Part shown: one piece after another, positions 11,804-23,189 of the stretch | How the letters are laid out: each line of letters begins with the position of its first letter | Position numbering within the stretch: position 1 is the stretch's first letter | From: Dolomedes plantarius | Taxonomy: Eukaryota; Arthropoda; Arachnida; Araneae; Dolomedidae | Direction: 5' to 3' | Assembly: GCA_907164885.2 (NCBI GenBank) | Contig: OU015497.1 | Location: 66,491,577-66,555,576, forward strand | Length of the DNA: 64,000 bases | Notes under the pieces: model-generated | What the model saw: only the letters and a program-made list of their open reading frames with translations | What the model was told of the DNA's origin: nothing | Databases searched by the model: none | Translations under genes and position numbers: made by a program

Positions 11804-12321
11804 CAGACAAAACAAACTCACAGACTGAGTAATGGATAGTTATTGATATTCAAAGACATTCCCGAAAACAGTATATATTATTATATAAAAATTACTAATA
11901 CCGTTAAAATAAATATGTTCTTTAGTTCCATCAGTTAAAATAACAGTAAAACCTTACCTCTGACGTTTGCCTGTTTTAAACTTTCATTCATTGCTATTTG
12001 AGAGAGATATATTTTATCATGTTAAAAAAGCACTCCATAAAATTATATTTTTGTGTCATTTATTTATGGTGATAAGTTTACAGTCTGATGAGAAAATACT
12101 GTTATTATTTCCCTAATAAACTTTTAATTTGAAACATTTACTGAAATTAAATAAAATAAATTTTGCAATTGTGATTCGAATTTTTACTATAAACATAAAT
12201 TTAACTTCTAAGTAAGTTCCGATGGGTTTTCTGCCATGTTTTTTGGGTGAATTGAAAGGGCGTTTACTTATCCCATATGCAAATATTCTGCTTAATATGA
12301 TAGTATATAGCATAATATTAT
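11804..12321. other. AT-rich DNA without a supported gene
   Basis: The minus-strand frame at 12113-12367 has no recognisable motif and runs into the possible LTR. I see nothing else here. Confidence 0.5.
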
Positions 12322-12757
12322 TGTTACGACGATATCTGAGAACAAAAACTCCGGATAACAGGGACACATGTTTATTTATTTTTTAGACTCAAACGTATGA
12401 CAAATATAAGAACAGTCGCTTAGGACTTCAGAGAAGTTCAACAAATAACTTCAGATTTCACACAATACAAACGTGGTCAATTACAGGTCCCTTAGTTTGC
12501 AGAACTGCCGCACTCAACTAAGAAAGGAAAGAATTTCGGCTTTAGAAGTCGAGCTCAGAAACTTAATATACATCAGGCGATATTCTTTATTGTTATAGAA
12601 ATTGAAAATTTCAGAACTCGATAACCACGGCATGTAGATGAAATCTGATTGGTTCTTCAAACACAACAAAAGTAGCCAAAATTTGCAGCCAAGATCTCAA
12701 AAATTCTCGAAAATTCTCCCCGAAGAATCACATATTGAAATCTAACTCTCAACAACA
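12322..12757 (-). mobile_element. Possible solo LTR
   Basis: On the minus strand the sequence starts TGTTGTTGAGAG and ends GATATCGTCGTAACA, so it has TG...CA ends. A polyadenylation-type AATAAA lies about 45 nt before the end. The TGTTGAGAG start and CGT-ACA end resemble the candidate at 28894-29687 and are typical of some BEL/Pao LTRs. There is no matching target duplication and no internal coding region, so this stays a candidate. Confidence 0.33.
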
Positions 12758-13039
12758 GTAAATAAACAGTATTTAACATAAAATAAATATAAATTAAGTA
12801 GATAAAAAGAACATTACAACTATTTACAACAATTTTAAATAAGAAAATTTCAGTGTCTTTCCTGTCATGTAGAACAAACTTTAAAATCAACCTTTCATTG
12901 ACTTCATGACTATAGCAGCAAATTAAAGTGGTATGCGTTAATACAAAGGAAAGTCTTGGGTTTTTTGGAAACTACTTTCGTTTTCTTCTCATTAAAATAA
13001 AAGACAATTTTTTATACAAGGAAATAACTTCAATCACAT
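12758..13039. other. AT-rich spacer
   Basis: No gene is supported. The minus-strand frame at 12657-12890 is hydrophobic and low in complexity and straddles the LTR edge. Confidence 0.5.
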
Positions 13040-13900
13040 ATGTATTTTCTATATTGATCAATAATCATTTTTCATTTACCAGGCAATTTTACGATTAAAC
13101 TCTTAAAGAACATCTGATCTTTTTTCAGAAAAACAATTTTCCATGTGGGATTTGACACTGTTAACTGAAATAAAGGTATTACCTAACAAGGAGTTTTGCA
13201 GAGCACGAAACAAATGATAATCTAATGGTGCCATGTCACGACAAAATAGTGGATGGGATAACCAATTCCAAGAAAGCTTCAATAGTGTCTAAAGATGTAT
13301 GTGGTTTGCCATTGTTATGATGGAACACCAATTCTGAAAGTTTGTGTTGCAAAACATCTTTGTTAGTTCTTGACAGTACACATTGGAATTGATCCTTTTG
13401 TTACTTGGTAAAAGCTCAACATAAACAATTCTCTTATTATCCAATCGAATTGATAACATTACCGTGTTTTGAAGACTATCAGCTATTTGGTGTTAATTGA
13501 GATAGCTCACCAATATTAGACCACGACCTTATGGCCTCGGTGTCGGTGTAAACAATCCATTTTTCATCACTGATTATCAGTCGTTTCAGAAATGGATCAT
13601 TTTTGGGAGGTTTCAAAAGTAAATAGCATATGCTGATACGTTGTGTTAAATGAATTTGTATTTATGAAGTTTATGTGGGAGCAAAATAACAATCTTCTTT
13701 TTCGTAACCGGCTTTTTCTAATGGTCAATCTCGGTTGATCTGCTAGAGCGTGATGCATCTTGACCTGAAAAATCACCGGAATGAAATTTTGAAAACTAAT
13801 TCTGGCAAGTACGTTCTGTTAGTGCCTCATAACCATACATCGCAAAAACCTATTCGATTGCATCTGCATCTCTTTTACACTTGCGGAAATAAAAAATTAA
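13040..13900 (-). pseudogene. mariner transposase pseudogene
   Basis: Read on the minus strand, broken frames give mariner landmarks in the right order. YGYEALTERTCQN and FHSGDFSGQDASRSS come first. Then LEKAGY, LPHKLHK and RISICYLLLKPPKNDPFLKRL precede ISDEKWI, which holds the first catalytic Asp. VELLPSN and VFHHNNGKPH follow. The usual second-Asp motif there is HHDN, so the Asp has become Asn. APLDYHLFRALQNSL holds the third Asp, and VKSHMENCFSEK closes the trace. There are at least five stops or shifts and a gap after the N-terminal part. No terminal repeats were recognised. This is an inactive copy of a cut-and-paste transposase that targets TA sites. Confidence 0.82.
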
Positions 13901-14983
13901 ATGTGAAGAAAATGTTGATTTTTATCTTACTTTTCACAACATAAAATTTCTACGTAAATATTCCAAGGTTTTAATAAGTTTTATTTAAAACGCCAACTAA
14001 TATGTCATTTGCCACAATTCATTCTAAAACATTTTTTTTCAAATAACATTAAATTCGTCTACATGCTACTACAGCTTCCTTATGGAAAAACCGAAAGTAA
14101 ATTCCGGAGAACCCAATAGAACACGCTTTTCTGACTTAAAGAATATTTTGCTAATTTTTATTACTTGAGAAATTTCGATCATATTAAATCTAGAAATTCC
14201 ACTCCGTGAACCCAGTTACTAATACTATTTTATGCTTTATTTTCTTTTCATTTAAGCAGACTGTGAAATAAACCGAAATCTGTTTCTCGTACTTAACATA
14301 ATACATTATAAAAAATGATATTACTTCAGAGAAACATTTTTAAATGCTAGTAAATTAGTAAAAACAAGCCAAAAATTTTTACTTTAACAACCCCTGGAAA
14401 TTAGAGGTTAAATGTAAAGATTGAAATCAATAGTTTTCCATTCACTTTTTTTTATTATTAGCTTTTATCTTCCTTAATTTATGCTCAACAATATTCCTGG
14501 AAATTCTCTTTCTTTCAAAAATTGTAAATCATGAAGAACTTTTTTTTTTATCATCGAAATAGAAATGCCTCAATCTAGACAGAGGTAATTACATGTACTA
14601 TAAAAAAGAAAGTGCTTAAAGATCCTTAATTATGTTCTCTAAAGAATCTTTTGCATTCTAAATGCTTTTTAAAATTCAAAGCACTTCCTGTTTTAATGGC
14701 ACTTCTTAAAGAAAATTTTCACTTTTATTTTTTTACTTTTCCGTTTCCGTTGAAGACGGGAAAATAATAACAAAGCCATGAAATCATATTTTATGTCCTT
14801 TTCGTTCTATAATTTTGTAGAGAAAATGAATTTTTTTTTCTTTTAAGGCATTACTTCTCATATCAAATACTAGCGGGATATTTTCTCTTAAAATTTTCAA
14901 TATTTATATTTTTGCTTCGCTTTTAATTGTAGCCTTTTTTTACAAAAGTATACAAAGTATATTTTCAAGTATACTTATGGATA
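13901..14983. other. AT-rich DNA without a supported gene
   Basis: No coherent frame, terminal repeat or tandem unit was seen. Confidence 0.55.
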
Positions 14984-15118
14984 TTATATTAATATTCATA
15001 TATTTATTAAAAAATTAAATAAGAAAAAACCCAGTTAATTAAGAAGACGGAAATAAAAGATTTTAAAAAACAAGTTCATACACAAGTTCATTTACAGGTC
15101 ACATATATATATATATAT
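14984..15118. repeat. Dispersed repeat, copy A, ending in (AT)n
   Basis: The words AATATTCATATATTTAT, AAACCCAGTTAATTAAGAAGACG and ACAAGTTCATTTACAGGTCA, then (AT)n, recur in the same order at 17540-17708 with moderate divergence. Confidence 0.75.
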
Positions 15119-15664
15119 TCCCCTAATAGTTGCCGTGTTCTGTGTATGTATCTGTAATGAACTCTTCAAGAGCGGCCGCTTCATAAATATATCAGCCTAT
15201 GGCATCCATTTTGTTTTATGAGTTAGGCTTAACAAGTTATAAGCAAAGTTCAAAAAGATTATTTGCTATCTAAACCCAAATAAATTATTAGAAACAACGC
15301 AATGTCGACATAAATGAAATTTATTTTGATTTTCAGACGACTTTAATAAACGGATATGACAGTTTCAAAACAATTCGCCACAGTTTAAAACTGTTGTCAG
15401 CATAACATAGCTTTTCATTGTAACGTAATTGAATTTTGATTTCATATTCATTAGAGATTTATATCTTTTACACCACCTTTCTAGTCATCACAGTGTTTCA
15501 ATTAAATTAATAAGAAGTATTCATTTTATATACTCAGAACTTGAAAATGTAAACATTAGTGACTCATTCATTCACCGTGATTCATTCGTCGTCGTTAATT
15601 TAAGAAAAATTTAATATGAGAATCTTCTTTACAGTAAAACAGTTTTTCATTATATTATTTTTTA

Positions 15665-15706
<42 letters not shown>

Positions 15707-15970
15707 TTTTAACGAGATATTACAATAATGTCAAATTTAGTATTTTCGGAAAGTTGCACTCGACGCATGCGTAGTGATATGTTCAAAACTGTCTGTATGG
15801 TAGCGTGCTTTTCAAAGCGAATACATAACATAACTGCAAAATTTTCTTAGTTTTTTAAAATTGTTTAATTGAATATTTCTAAATTTCTAATATTTTAACA
15901 AGTTTAGGAATCCTTTTTTTTATTGGAACTGATCAATTATTTACCGTCAAGTTTTGACGTGTACTATCTA
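15119..15970. other. Sequence between two (AT)n tracts, absent from the paralogue
   Basis: In the 17.5-kb copy a single (AT)n joins directly to TTACGGAAAAATGAATA. Here about 850 bp lie between two (AT)n tracts (15102-15118 and 15971-15990) before the same word. A third (AT)n, running into poly-T, is at 15668-15710. No gene is supported inside. Confidence 0.5.
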
Positions 15971-16040
15971 GTATATATATATATATATATAAATTTATTT
16001 ATTTATTTATTTTTTTTTTTTTACGGAAAAATGAATATTT
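15971..16040. repeat. (AT)n / TTTA / poly-T tract and end of the dispersed repeat
   Basis: (AT)10 is followed by TTTATTTATTTATT, a T run, then TTACGGAAAAATGAATA. That last word also follows the (AT)n at 17708. Confidence 0.7.
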
Positions 16041-16192
16041 GAAAATATATGCACATCATGAAATGTTTCGTAATAAACGTTTCGCATTATTTTTAACTTA
16101 ATCCATTAAGGGCCTTTCTATGAACTGCATCATCTAAATAGAATGTAAACTTTTGTAAGTGTATTAGTTTTCTCAAATGATGTGCAGTTTAA

Positions 16193-16910
16193 GGGGACGG
16201 TATACGTTGAGATTCAACTTTTTTATTTTAAATTATATGTATGTGAAATTTTAATCCTGAATATAGTTTAATATTTGCAATATAAACGACATAAAAAAAT
16301 GTTCTAGTTTATTTAGAAAAATTTTTTTTAATTAAAAATTAAATAATTTTAATGAAATTTTAAAATGTCCCTTGCGCTAAAATTTTTACTTTTTTATAAT
16401 AATTTTACTTTTGTTTATTTATTGTACCATAATAAAACATTCTGTGCATTGAATTATAAATATCTCAATATTTTATTTTTTAAAAGAAGTAAAACCGATT
16501 AATGGATGAATTTTTTTCAAAAATTTCACTTCTTTGTATATAAATAGTCACTTTTTATAAGTTACTCTTCTTTAAAACAAAAATGCATGCACAAATTTAT
16601 TAATGTATGTATAAAGATAATGTATGGTAAATATCGTGTAATTTGAAGCAAAAATATAGCGCGTATCACATTTTACATTTGCATTATCGAGAAAAATTTC
16701 ATTTTGAGAAAATTGCATACAAAGTGAAATTTAAATGGCAAAAATGTATTGTTTATAAACATATAAAAGCTAATAACTTCGATAAAAATTATCGGATTTT
16801 GATGCGGATTTTTGCATTTGGTACATTTTGATTTCTAGAACAATATAGCCTTAAAAGCAAAAATTCGATGCTTTGGTCAATTTTTGACGATTTCAACGTA
16901 CACCGTCCCC
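16193..16910. mobile_element. MITE with GGGGACGGT termini
   Basis: GGGGACGGTATACGTTGAG at the left end is matched by the reverse complement of TTTCAACGTACACCGTCCCC at the right end, giving about 20 bp of inverted repeat with two or three mismatches. The left end directly follows TTAA; the right flank reads TTTC, so a TTAA duplication is possible but damaged. The 718-bp interior is A+T-rich. The frame at 16643-16831 has no transposase motif, which makes this a non-autonomous element. Confidence 0.75.
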
Positions 16911-17539
16911 TTTCAAAAAATATGCATTAGTATAGAAATTACGGTAGGGTACAAAAATGGGAAATTTGAGGTCTAATAGGGGAACGCTTGTTTCTTCCGT
17001 GTATGAACATACAAGTCGTATGTTACGCTAAATTCCAGCAACCTAGTATTTTAAACCTCCTGAAAGGAGTATTTTATATTATTTATGGAATTTAATATAA
17101 ATTTTAAATACACATTATTAAAAATTGCAATGAAATTTTTAATTATGTATAAAAATTGCGAGATATTTTTCAGCACTCAAGTTGAGATATTTGTTAATAA
17201 CTTAACAAATGAAATTATTTTCTGTTTTGATCCATATTTTTATTGAGTCTCCCTTATAATCGTACATGAAAAATATAAGAGCAATTTTTATATGGCATTG
17301 CTGTACATTTTCACAACAATGACGAAAGTTCTTGTTGCAAATTTTCCATTTTGATTGTGTTCCAGCTTGTGAAATAAAATAATTCACGTCATTTAAAGGA
17401 ATGTCTGTATTCACTGGCACTTGTTTTCCTAAACATATTGTCTCTTCCGATTCCGGTTTTACTGTTCACTTCAAAGCTATAACAATAGGACGTAGAAATT
17501 TCTCTATGGGTTTCCCATGCTGCTACAACTATGTTTAAT
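16911..17539. other. AT-rich DNA without a supported gene
   Basis: The minus-strand frame at 17202-17420 shows no motif I recognise. No repeats were found. Confidence 0.5.
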
Positions 17540-17652
17540 TATATTAATATTCATATATTTATCAAAAAAATAAATAATAAAAACCCAATTGATTAAAAAG
17601 ACGAAAATGAAAGTTTTAAAACAAGTTCATATACAGGTCATACAGGTCATAC

Positions 17653-17708
<56 letters not shown>
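17540..17708. repeat. Dispersed repeat, copy B, ending in long (TA)n
   Basis: Second copy of the repeat at 14984-15118. Just before the (TA)n (17656-17708) the word GTCATACAG is repeated two to three times. Confidence 0.75.
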
Positions 17709-17710
<2 letters not shown>

Positions 17711-18620
17711 CGGAAAAATGAATAATGTGTTGGTAAAATGATCCTCTACGATTTTTTACCTTTAATTCTTGGCCTGTTTGCTTCAAAAGTTTCATGATCG
17801 AGTCAAAGTACACCAGGAGAAGTTCATACGGAGATTTTATTGCCAATTCATCCCGGGTCTCTTCAAGTGTTGACATTTCTTCGGATTCAATGGCCAACAT
17901 TTTTTTGGGTTTTTTTCTAGTTTGATAATTTCTTTTTGGCTTTCTTTTTCCTCCTTTTGTCTCCTACCATGCTTGTATCATGATCTGAAGTGTCATTTGA
18001 AATGGGTAATTTTCTCTTCTTACGTTTAATTTTCTTCTTCTCAATACTTCTACTTTCCAGCTGTTTGACTTTTTATTCAACTTGCCAGAAAAACATCCAC
18101 TGGAATTGTCCACTGGAACGATTTTCAACGCCTTATAAGCGCTTAAGAATAATCCAAATACTGTAATAACGATTCAATTTGTAAAAGGGGTGTAAACCAT
18201 ACGGTTCCTTAATTTGTAGTTTTTCCCCAGACACTCTGGGTATTTCTGAAAATGCATTTCTTTTTCGAACCATCAAAACTGTTATCGGGAAGCACTCACA
18301 TTCTTCCTTAATCCTTTAATCTCTTAAAATCTGTCAAACTTACATTTGGCACGATAAATCGCCCTTCCCCGCAACACGCAGAAAAAGCTAATCTTTGTTC
18401 CCTAAGCTCCGCTCCAATGCTTGGCGGGCGCAGCACCGCTGGTTGGCGGCGCCAAATTCCACATCGGGTCAGCTCATCAAGACCAGGTGATGTCGGGGTC
18501 TCCAGCGGGAAAGTTTAACGACTAAAACAGAGAGCGCATTTTTCCAGCACCCGTGATGGACGCAGCGATGAGGAGCAGAAGACAACGGTTCCGCGGCCTA
18601 GCAGTTCCAGCAGCGGCCAT
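17709..18620 (-). pseudogene. Degraded coding region of unknown family, GC-rich 5' half
   Basis: On the minus strand a strong start context, AAAAATGGCCGCTGCTGG, puts ATG at 18620-18618. Frame 18514-18308 reads TFPLETPTSPGLDELTRCG and later RFIVPNVSLTDFKRLKD. A one-base shift leads to KEECECFPITVLMVRKRNAF, then SEIPRVSGEKLQIKEPYG and YKLNRYYSIWIIL (stop at 18133). Further shifts give a lysine-rich basic stretch (IEKKKIKRKKRKLP, KRRKKKAKKK). It ends with MLAIESEEMSTLEETRDEL and SPYELLLVYFDSIMKLLKQ, then a donor-like AAG/GTAAAA. Basic runs suggest a nuclear protein. I do not recognise the family. It could be a retrocopy or a decayed host gene; no poly-A tail is seen at the 3' end. Confidence 0.5.
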
Positions 18621-18709
18621 TTTTAGCATCCCCAGACTGAGACGCCCACCGGATCCGTGAAGGACAACATGGTTTTTTTTGTCATGGCCTTAACCCTTTC
18701 GCGGCGAAC

Positions 18710-18860
18710 GTCACGTATACGTGACAGCAGCTATCCGCGTTTCTGGCCGATCGTCACCTATACGTGACAGCAGCTATCCACGTTTCTGGCCGATCGTCAC
18801 CTATACGTGACAGCAGCTATCCGCGTTTCTGGCCGATCGTCACCTATACGTGTCAGTAGT
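18710..18860. repeat. 43-bp subterminal repeat array of the piggyBac element
   Basis: Four GTCAC starts at 18710, 18753, 18796 and 18839 give an exact 43-bp period and about 3.5 units. Each unit has GTCACCTATACGTGACAGCA and GTTTCTGGCCGATC. The first unit contains the perfect 14-bp palindrome TCACGTATACGTGA; the others differ by one base. Subterminal repeats of this sort are often transposase-binding sites in piggyBac and other elements; for this copy that is inference. Confidence 0.9.
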
Positions 18861-19188
18861 TCGGAACGTTTTATTAGTTAATTTTGGGGGCACAAGATGG
18901 CACCGCATGTCTATGAAATTTGGAGTACACGTAGTTGGGACCTTCTATTCGGAAACAAGACTAGTATGAATCACATGCGGTCTATCATTTTATGTAAACA
19001 AACGGAGGAATGGATGTATTGCGTTTGGCTGTCAGCGGGTAGGGCATTTTAACTTTGCACGTGGTCTTTGTTTACGAGATATCTTTGTTTATTTTTCTTT
19101 TGCGGTGGGATTGTAGCATTGGGTATATGGGTTTTGAGTCAGAATCAGATTCTGTTACAGTGAGATTTCTTTCCTTTGATGATTTAAT

Positions 19189-19985
19189 ATGGAGAAAAGG
19201 AGAAAATATTTAACAGAAGACGAAATTTCTGAATTGATAAGAAATGTGTCTGAAAATGAAAGTAGTGACAGTGATACAAAAATCTCGTCGGATGAATCTG
19301 TTTATTTGGAACACGGAGATCAGAGTGATTATGAAGATATATCAGACATTTCTATTCTGAGTATATCGCGGGACGGTACTTCTTTGTGGTCTTCTCCCGT
19401 AAGGGATTTAACTCTACTAACATTCACAGCGGCATGCGGAATAAAAGTCGATGATGCTGTATCAAATGAATTGTATTATTTCAGATGTTTTTTTGATGAA
19501 ACTGTAATGGATTTAATAACTAAATTAATGCGTATTATATTATACTAACCAAATTAATGCGTATGAGAGGTTCATAAATCCGGAAAGTGAACAGAGTTTA
19601 TCCTCGAAGTATTTTTGCCTGTAACTAAAGAAGAAATGTTTGTTTAATTTGCTTTGACAATTTTAATGGGTATCGTTAAAAAACCAAAAATTAAGATGTA
19701 CTACTCAACGAATCCAATGATTGCAAAACCTTTTTTCAGTAAGGTTATGAGTCGGGACCAACGCATCGAAATTCTTCGATACTTGCATTTCACTTCTACT
19801 AATGCCAAAAAGATTGAAAAAATTAAACCTTTTTTAGATTTAATCATTCAAAACTTTCAGAGTTCTTGATATATTATTGACATATTCTGGATATATTCCT
19901 GATAGGAATATATCAGTTGATGAAAGTATCTTACTGTGGAAAGGGAGAGTAGGATTTCGACATTATGTCCCAGCGAAAAATATTT
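19189..19985 (+). pseudogene. piggyBac transposase pseudogene, N-terminal half only
   Basis: ATG 19189 opens an acidic N-terminus (SENESSDSDTKISSDESVY), then LTLLTFTAACGI and ELYYFRCFFDETVMDLITK. A local duplication of ACTAAATTAATGCGTA-like sequence at about 19515-19560 breaks the frame. A second frame gives AYERFINPESEQSL and a third (19654-19869) gives LTILMGIVKKPKIKMYYST and FFSKVMSRDQRIEILRYLH. ISVDESILLWKGRVGFRHY follows a stop and contains the first catalytic Asp of the family. The remaining catalytic region and the Cys-rich C-terminus are missing, so the copy cannot be active. Confidence 0.88.
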
Positions 19986-20214
19986 TAAACTGTATAACAA
20001 AAATTTTTTAGTGGAAAAATAATAAAAGAATGTGTAAGTAACCCATATATAGCTTAAATAAATAGATTTGTTTGTAAATGTTACTATTTCGGAATTTTTC
20101 GTAACTTTAGGCTTAGCTCTTAAAAGTCCGCCAGCCTGGAGGGTACGCTCACGAGAAAAACTTCCGGCCTCAGAGGAAAGCGCGTGATCGGAACTGCCGT
20201 CGCGAAAGGGTTAA

Positions 20215-20897
20215 GCCACCTGCATTTCATTTTTCATAATTAAATAAAACCCATAAGATGATCATCAACCATGTCTTTCGACTTTTTTTTATTGTTACAT
20301 CTCTTTGCTTTTTTTTTCAGTGTGACAAGTTTAAATCTTCATAGTTATGCGGCCTTCCACCTTCATATTTCGAGAACACAACGCAACCCACACAACAGGA
20401 ATCATTTCACTTGAATCATTATCTGCATTAATTTCCTCCTCAATTACCAGAATCAGGGGACAAAAAGATAATGCTCCCTTCGTCTGAGTATTCATCAGAG
20501 TATAACGATTGTCTATCTAAAGCCATACTCTAAAGCTTCTTGAATTGTGAAAAACTTTTTTGTCCACTTTTTAAGATTGAAAAAATAGTTTTAAATAAAC
20601 ATCTCTTCATGAAAATGTACCTGGGTATCACCTGTCTATTATTTCCCCAAGAAATAGATATAAAGATAATGAATCAATAGTAACAAACGTACATATAGTA
20701 ACGTAGCATACAGTACATATAAACGTAGCATACAGTAAGTGAAATCCATCTAGTCAGAACGCGACAAGTGTCCCTTTTTTGGACCTTTCAAAATAAGTGC
20801 TTAGAAATCAGTGTTGAAATATTTCATTTGATTTTCGTCTCAAGTGCTACATTCATAGTGTTATTGCTGTTTATATTTTGTAAAGAGCAAGTCACTC

Positions 20898-20943
<46 letters not shown>

Positions 20944-21157
20944 CTGAATTTTTTTACTAATGAAATTCGAATTTGTCAATTTTGCACATATTCACACGAC
21001 TGTAAGATAAAGAAATATTTAAGTTGTCCTGAAAAGAAATGCAGTATACTTTGTACCATTAAATTTAAAAAGAACAGCTTGTATAAATCTTAAAATAACG
21101 TTGAGAAAGAAATTATAATTGAAGGTTCTCAAAATGGAGGGCTTGGCGCTTAATGGG
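20215..21157 (-). mobile_element. Possible second piggyBac-like end, truncated
   Basis: At 21158-21161 a TTAA is preceded by GGCGCTTAATGGG. Read on the minus strand this is TTAA followed by CCCATTAAGCGCC, a plausible piggyBac 5' end. Further along the minus strand an acidic N-terminus-like peptide (MALDRQSLYSDEYSDEGS, then EEEINADNDSSEMIPVVW) appears at about 20530-20360 with a frameshift. No transposase core follows; instead the first piggyBac element abuts at the TTAA 20211-20214. The pairing is tentative. Confidence 0.35.
20900..20942. repeat. (TA)n microsatellite
   Basis: About 42 bp of alternating T and A. Confidence 0.95.
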
Positions 21158-21164
21158 TTAATCA

Positions 21165-21445
21165 GTTTTATATATAATCTGATTTAAAATAATTTCTATA
21201 GTGCATTTAATAATTAAGAAAACGTTATTATTGAATTTTTCCCAAGCAACGATCTCCCATGAAACAACATGTGATCACACCAGTAAACTCTTAATGACTC
21301 ATCCTTGATCATTGTACCACAAATTTTAAGTTATAATGTATTGATTGAGCTGACATTAGCAGGGGCGCTCTTTATTGAAAAAAAACGTAGGTATCATAAC
21401 TTCAGAATTTTTAAATGAAGTTAACCACAAACGCCATCATACGGA
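21165..21445. repeat. Dispersed repeat R2, copy A
   Basis: The ordered words AAAATAATTTCTATAGTGCATTT, GTTATTATTGAAT, ATGTGATCACACCAGTAA, GAGCTGACATT, GCGCTCTTTATTG and GAAGTTAACCAC match 25455-25765. Two dispersed copies over about 280 bp point to an unnamed interspersed element. No coding content was seen. Confidence 0.55.
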
Positions 21446-21809
21446 AGGGGTTCACGGAAACATAGTTTAAGTCTTTTAAATTTCTTGTGCCATGAAAATG
21501 GTAATTATCCTGCAAACAAGGAATGTCGAAAGTCGCAAATATGAAAGCTTTTTTTCAGTCTTGATTTTTTATTACTAAGCATTAATGGATTCATACCTTT
21601 TACGGCCCATACAAAAATTGTCAGCTACATAATTTCACTCTACATAATCAATCCTTTTTTTCTCTTGGATTTATACATTACAGGAAAATGTGTAAAGTCT
21701 TGTTTATGTATTAACATTATGTACTCCATTTGCTACCAGTATAACGGAAAAGTCTTGCAGAAGCAGGTATTAGACACCTTGTATGGTATTGGAATACCTT
21801 TGGTGTTTC
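21446..21809. other. AT-rich DNA without a supported gene
   Basis: The frame at 21665-21853 is not supported beyond its length. Confidence 0.5.
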
Positions 21810-21920
21810 AAACTTTTTCAGTACTAATTGGAATGAATGCATACAAGACCTGAATGGTGATAAGTGGTATGTTACACAATTCATCGTGGTGGAACTGAAT
21901 CACAATCAAACACAACCTTA
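21810..21920 (+). pseudogene. Possible FAR1/MULE-type zinc-cluster fragment
   Basis: A frame different from the longest local ORF reads NWNECIQDLNGDKWYVTQFI, then ELNHNQTQP and a stop. The pattern C-x(n)-WYVT-x-F-x(n)-HN is reminiscent of the WRKY/FAR1-like DNA-binding segment of Mutator-like transposases. Only about 36 residues are available, so chance similarity cannot be excluded. Confidence 0.3.
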
Positions 21921-22033
21921 AGAATATAAACTAAACGATATTTGTTCAATTTGCTTTGTATACAGCATGAACGTAAGTTATAGTGTAATGTGTCTCATTC
22001 TTGGACCTTTTAAATAAAACTTTATAATAAACC

Positions 22034-22120
22034 CAGATACACAGACACACACACACACATACACATATATATATACATAAATATGTATATATATATATAT
22101 ATACATACATATATATATAC

Positions 22121-22157
<37 letters not shown>

Positions 22158-22190
22158 CATATATATATACATACATATATATATATATAT

Positions 22191-22271
<81 letters not shown>
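22034..22271. repeat. Compound (AC)n / (AT)n microsatellite
   Basis: Starts as CACACACACACA, passes through interrupted TATATACA blocks and ends in a long pure (AT)n. The Tyr/Ile reading frames on both strands here are artefacts of the repeat. Confidence 0.97.
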
Positions 22272-22274
<3 letters not shown>

Positions 22275-23189
22275 TACTACGAAAGATATGACTATATTTA
22301 AACAAAAGTTATTGTTAAGAAACAAAAATTAACCTCAAAATTAAAAATCACAACTTAAGGTATAAAGTAAAGAAACAATTAAAAACGAAAATATATCTCA
22401 TAGTTTTTGAAAAGTTTAATGAAAATTTTAGTCAGTTGTTACTAAGGATAAATGAACCGAAATCTACAATAAGTGAAAATATAGTTTCTGTTCTAATAAA
22501 CATATGCATTCATTTTTAAAAAGTGGATGTAAGTTTGTAATTGATGACTCTGTGGCAATGTTTTACTTAGAGTTTCAAAGTAAATATAAATTTTGGTTTC
22601 AAAACAAATATTAGCATTTAGTATCAGCATCGGGATTCTGGGGCGAAAACAATTGTTAGAGAATTTACGTATATTCTGACATTAGCAAAATGGAATTCCG
22701 TGTGAGTTCAAAACATGTTTCTTTTAGAAACTTATCTATGCACAAGACATAAATTCTTAAATTTATATTTCTTTCATTGAATAGTTACCAAGAAACGTAC
22801 TAGTTTTTACGGAAGAAAGGAAAAGAAGGTATGTTAAAAAAAGAAGAACTATTCCAAACAAAATGTAATGGATTGGTATGAATATTTTGTTACCTTATGT
22901 ATTAAACAGATTTTCTTCCCTTCGCATGTTGAAATGTAAATGCATTCAGTTTTGGGTCCAAAAAATTTCCAAACAATTCATCCTTTAAAAATATTTCTCT
23001 AAATCCTGGATATTTCTCAGCAATAATGTATTTCATTTCTTTTTCAAGGAATACTTTTTTGGAAAAAAAAAAACATCAAGTCTATTTTTGATTTTTTGCA
23101 GGGTATTAAGGTTCAAACATGCTTGAGAGGAAGACAAATCTTTGAGTATGAAAGGAAAAAAAATTCTCTGATTTTTTTTTCTTATATAT
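22272..23189. other. AT-rich DNA without a supported gene
   Basis: No frame or repeat structure could be supported. Confidence 0.5.

Larger units (their letters stand above)
18694..20210 (+). mobile_element. piggyBac-type DNA transposon, internally deleted
   Basis: Exact TTAA duplications flank the element (18690-18693 and 20211-20214). The left end is CCCTTTCGCGGCG; the right end, read inverted, is CCCTTTCGCGACG. TTAA targets and CCC-starting ends are diagnostic of piggyBac. The 1517-bp element holds a truncated transposase relic (19189-19985) and a subterminal 43-bp repeat array (18710-18860). It lies about 70 bp upstream of the start of the minus-strand coding relic at 17709-18620. Confidence 0.92.

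Noticed and set aside
16104..16194. Short inverted match between GAACTGCATCATC and GATGTGCAGTTTA
   Set aside because: Only about 12 bp with mismatches and no target duplication; too weak for a separate element.
18361..18690. CpG-island promoter of a working gene
   Set aside because: The GC-rich block is better explained as the 5' half of the degraded minus-strand coding region; no intact frame follows.
21946..22325. Long Tyr/Ile/Val reading frames on both strands
   Set aside because: They are direct translations of the (AC)n/(AT)n microsatellite.
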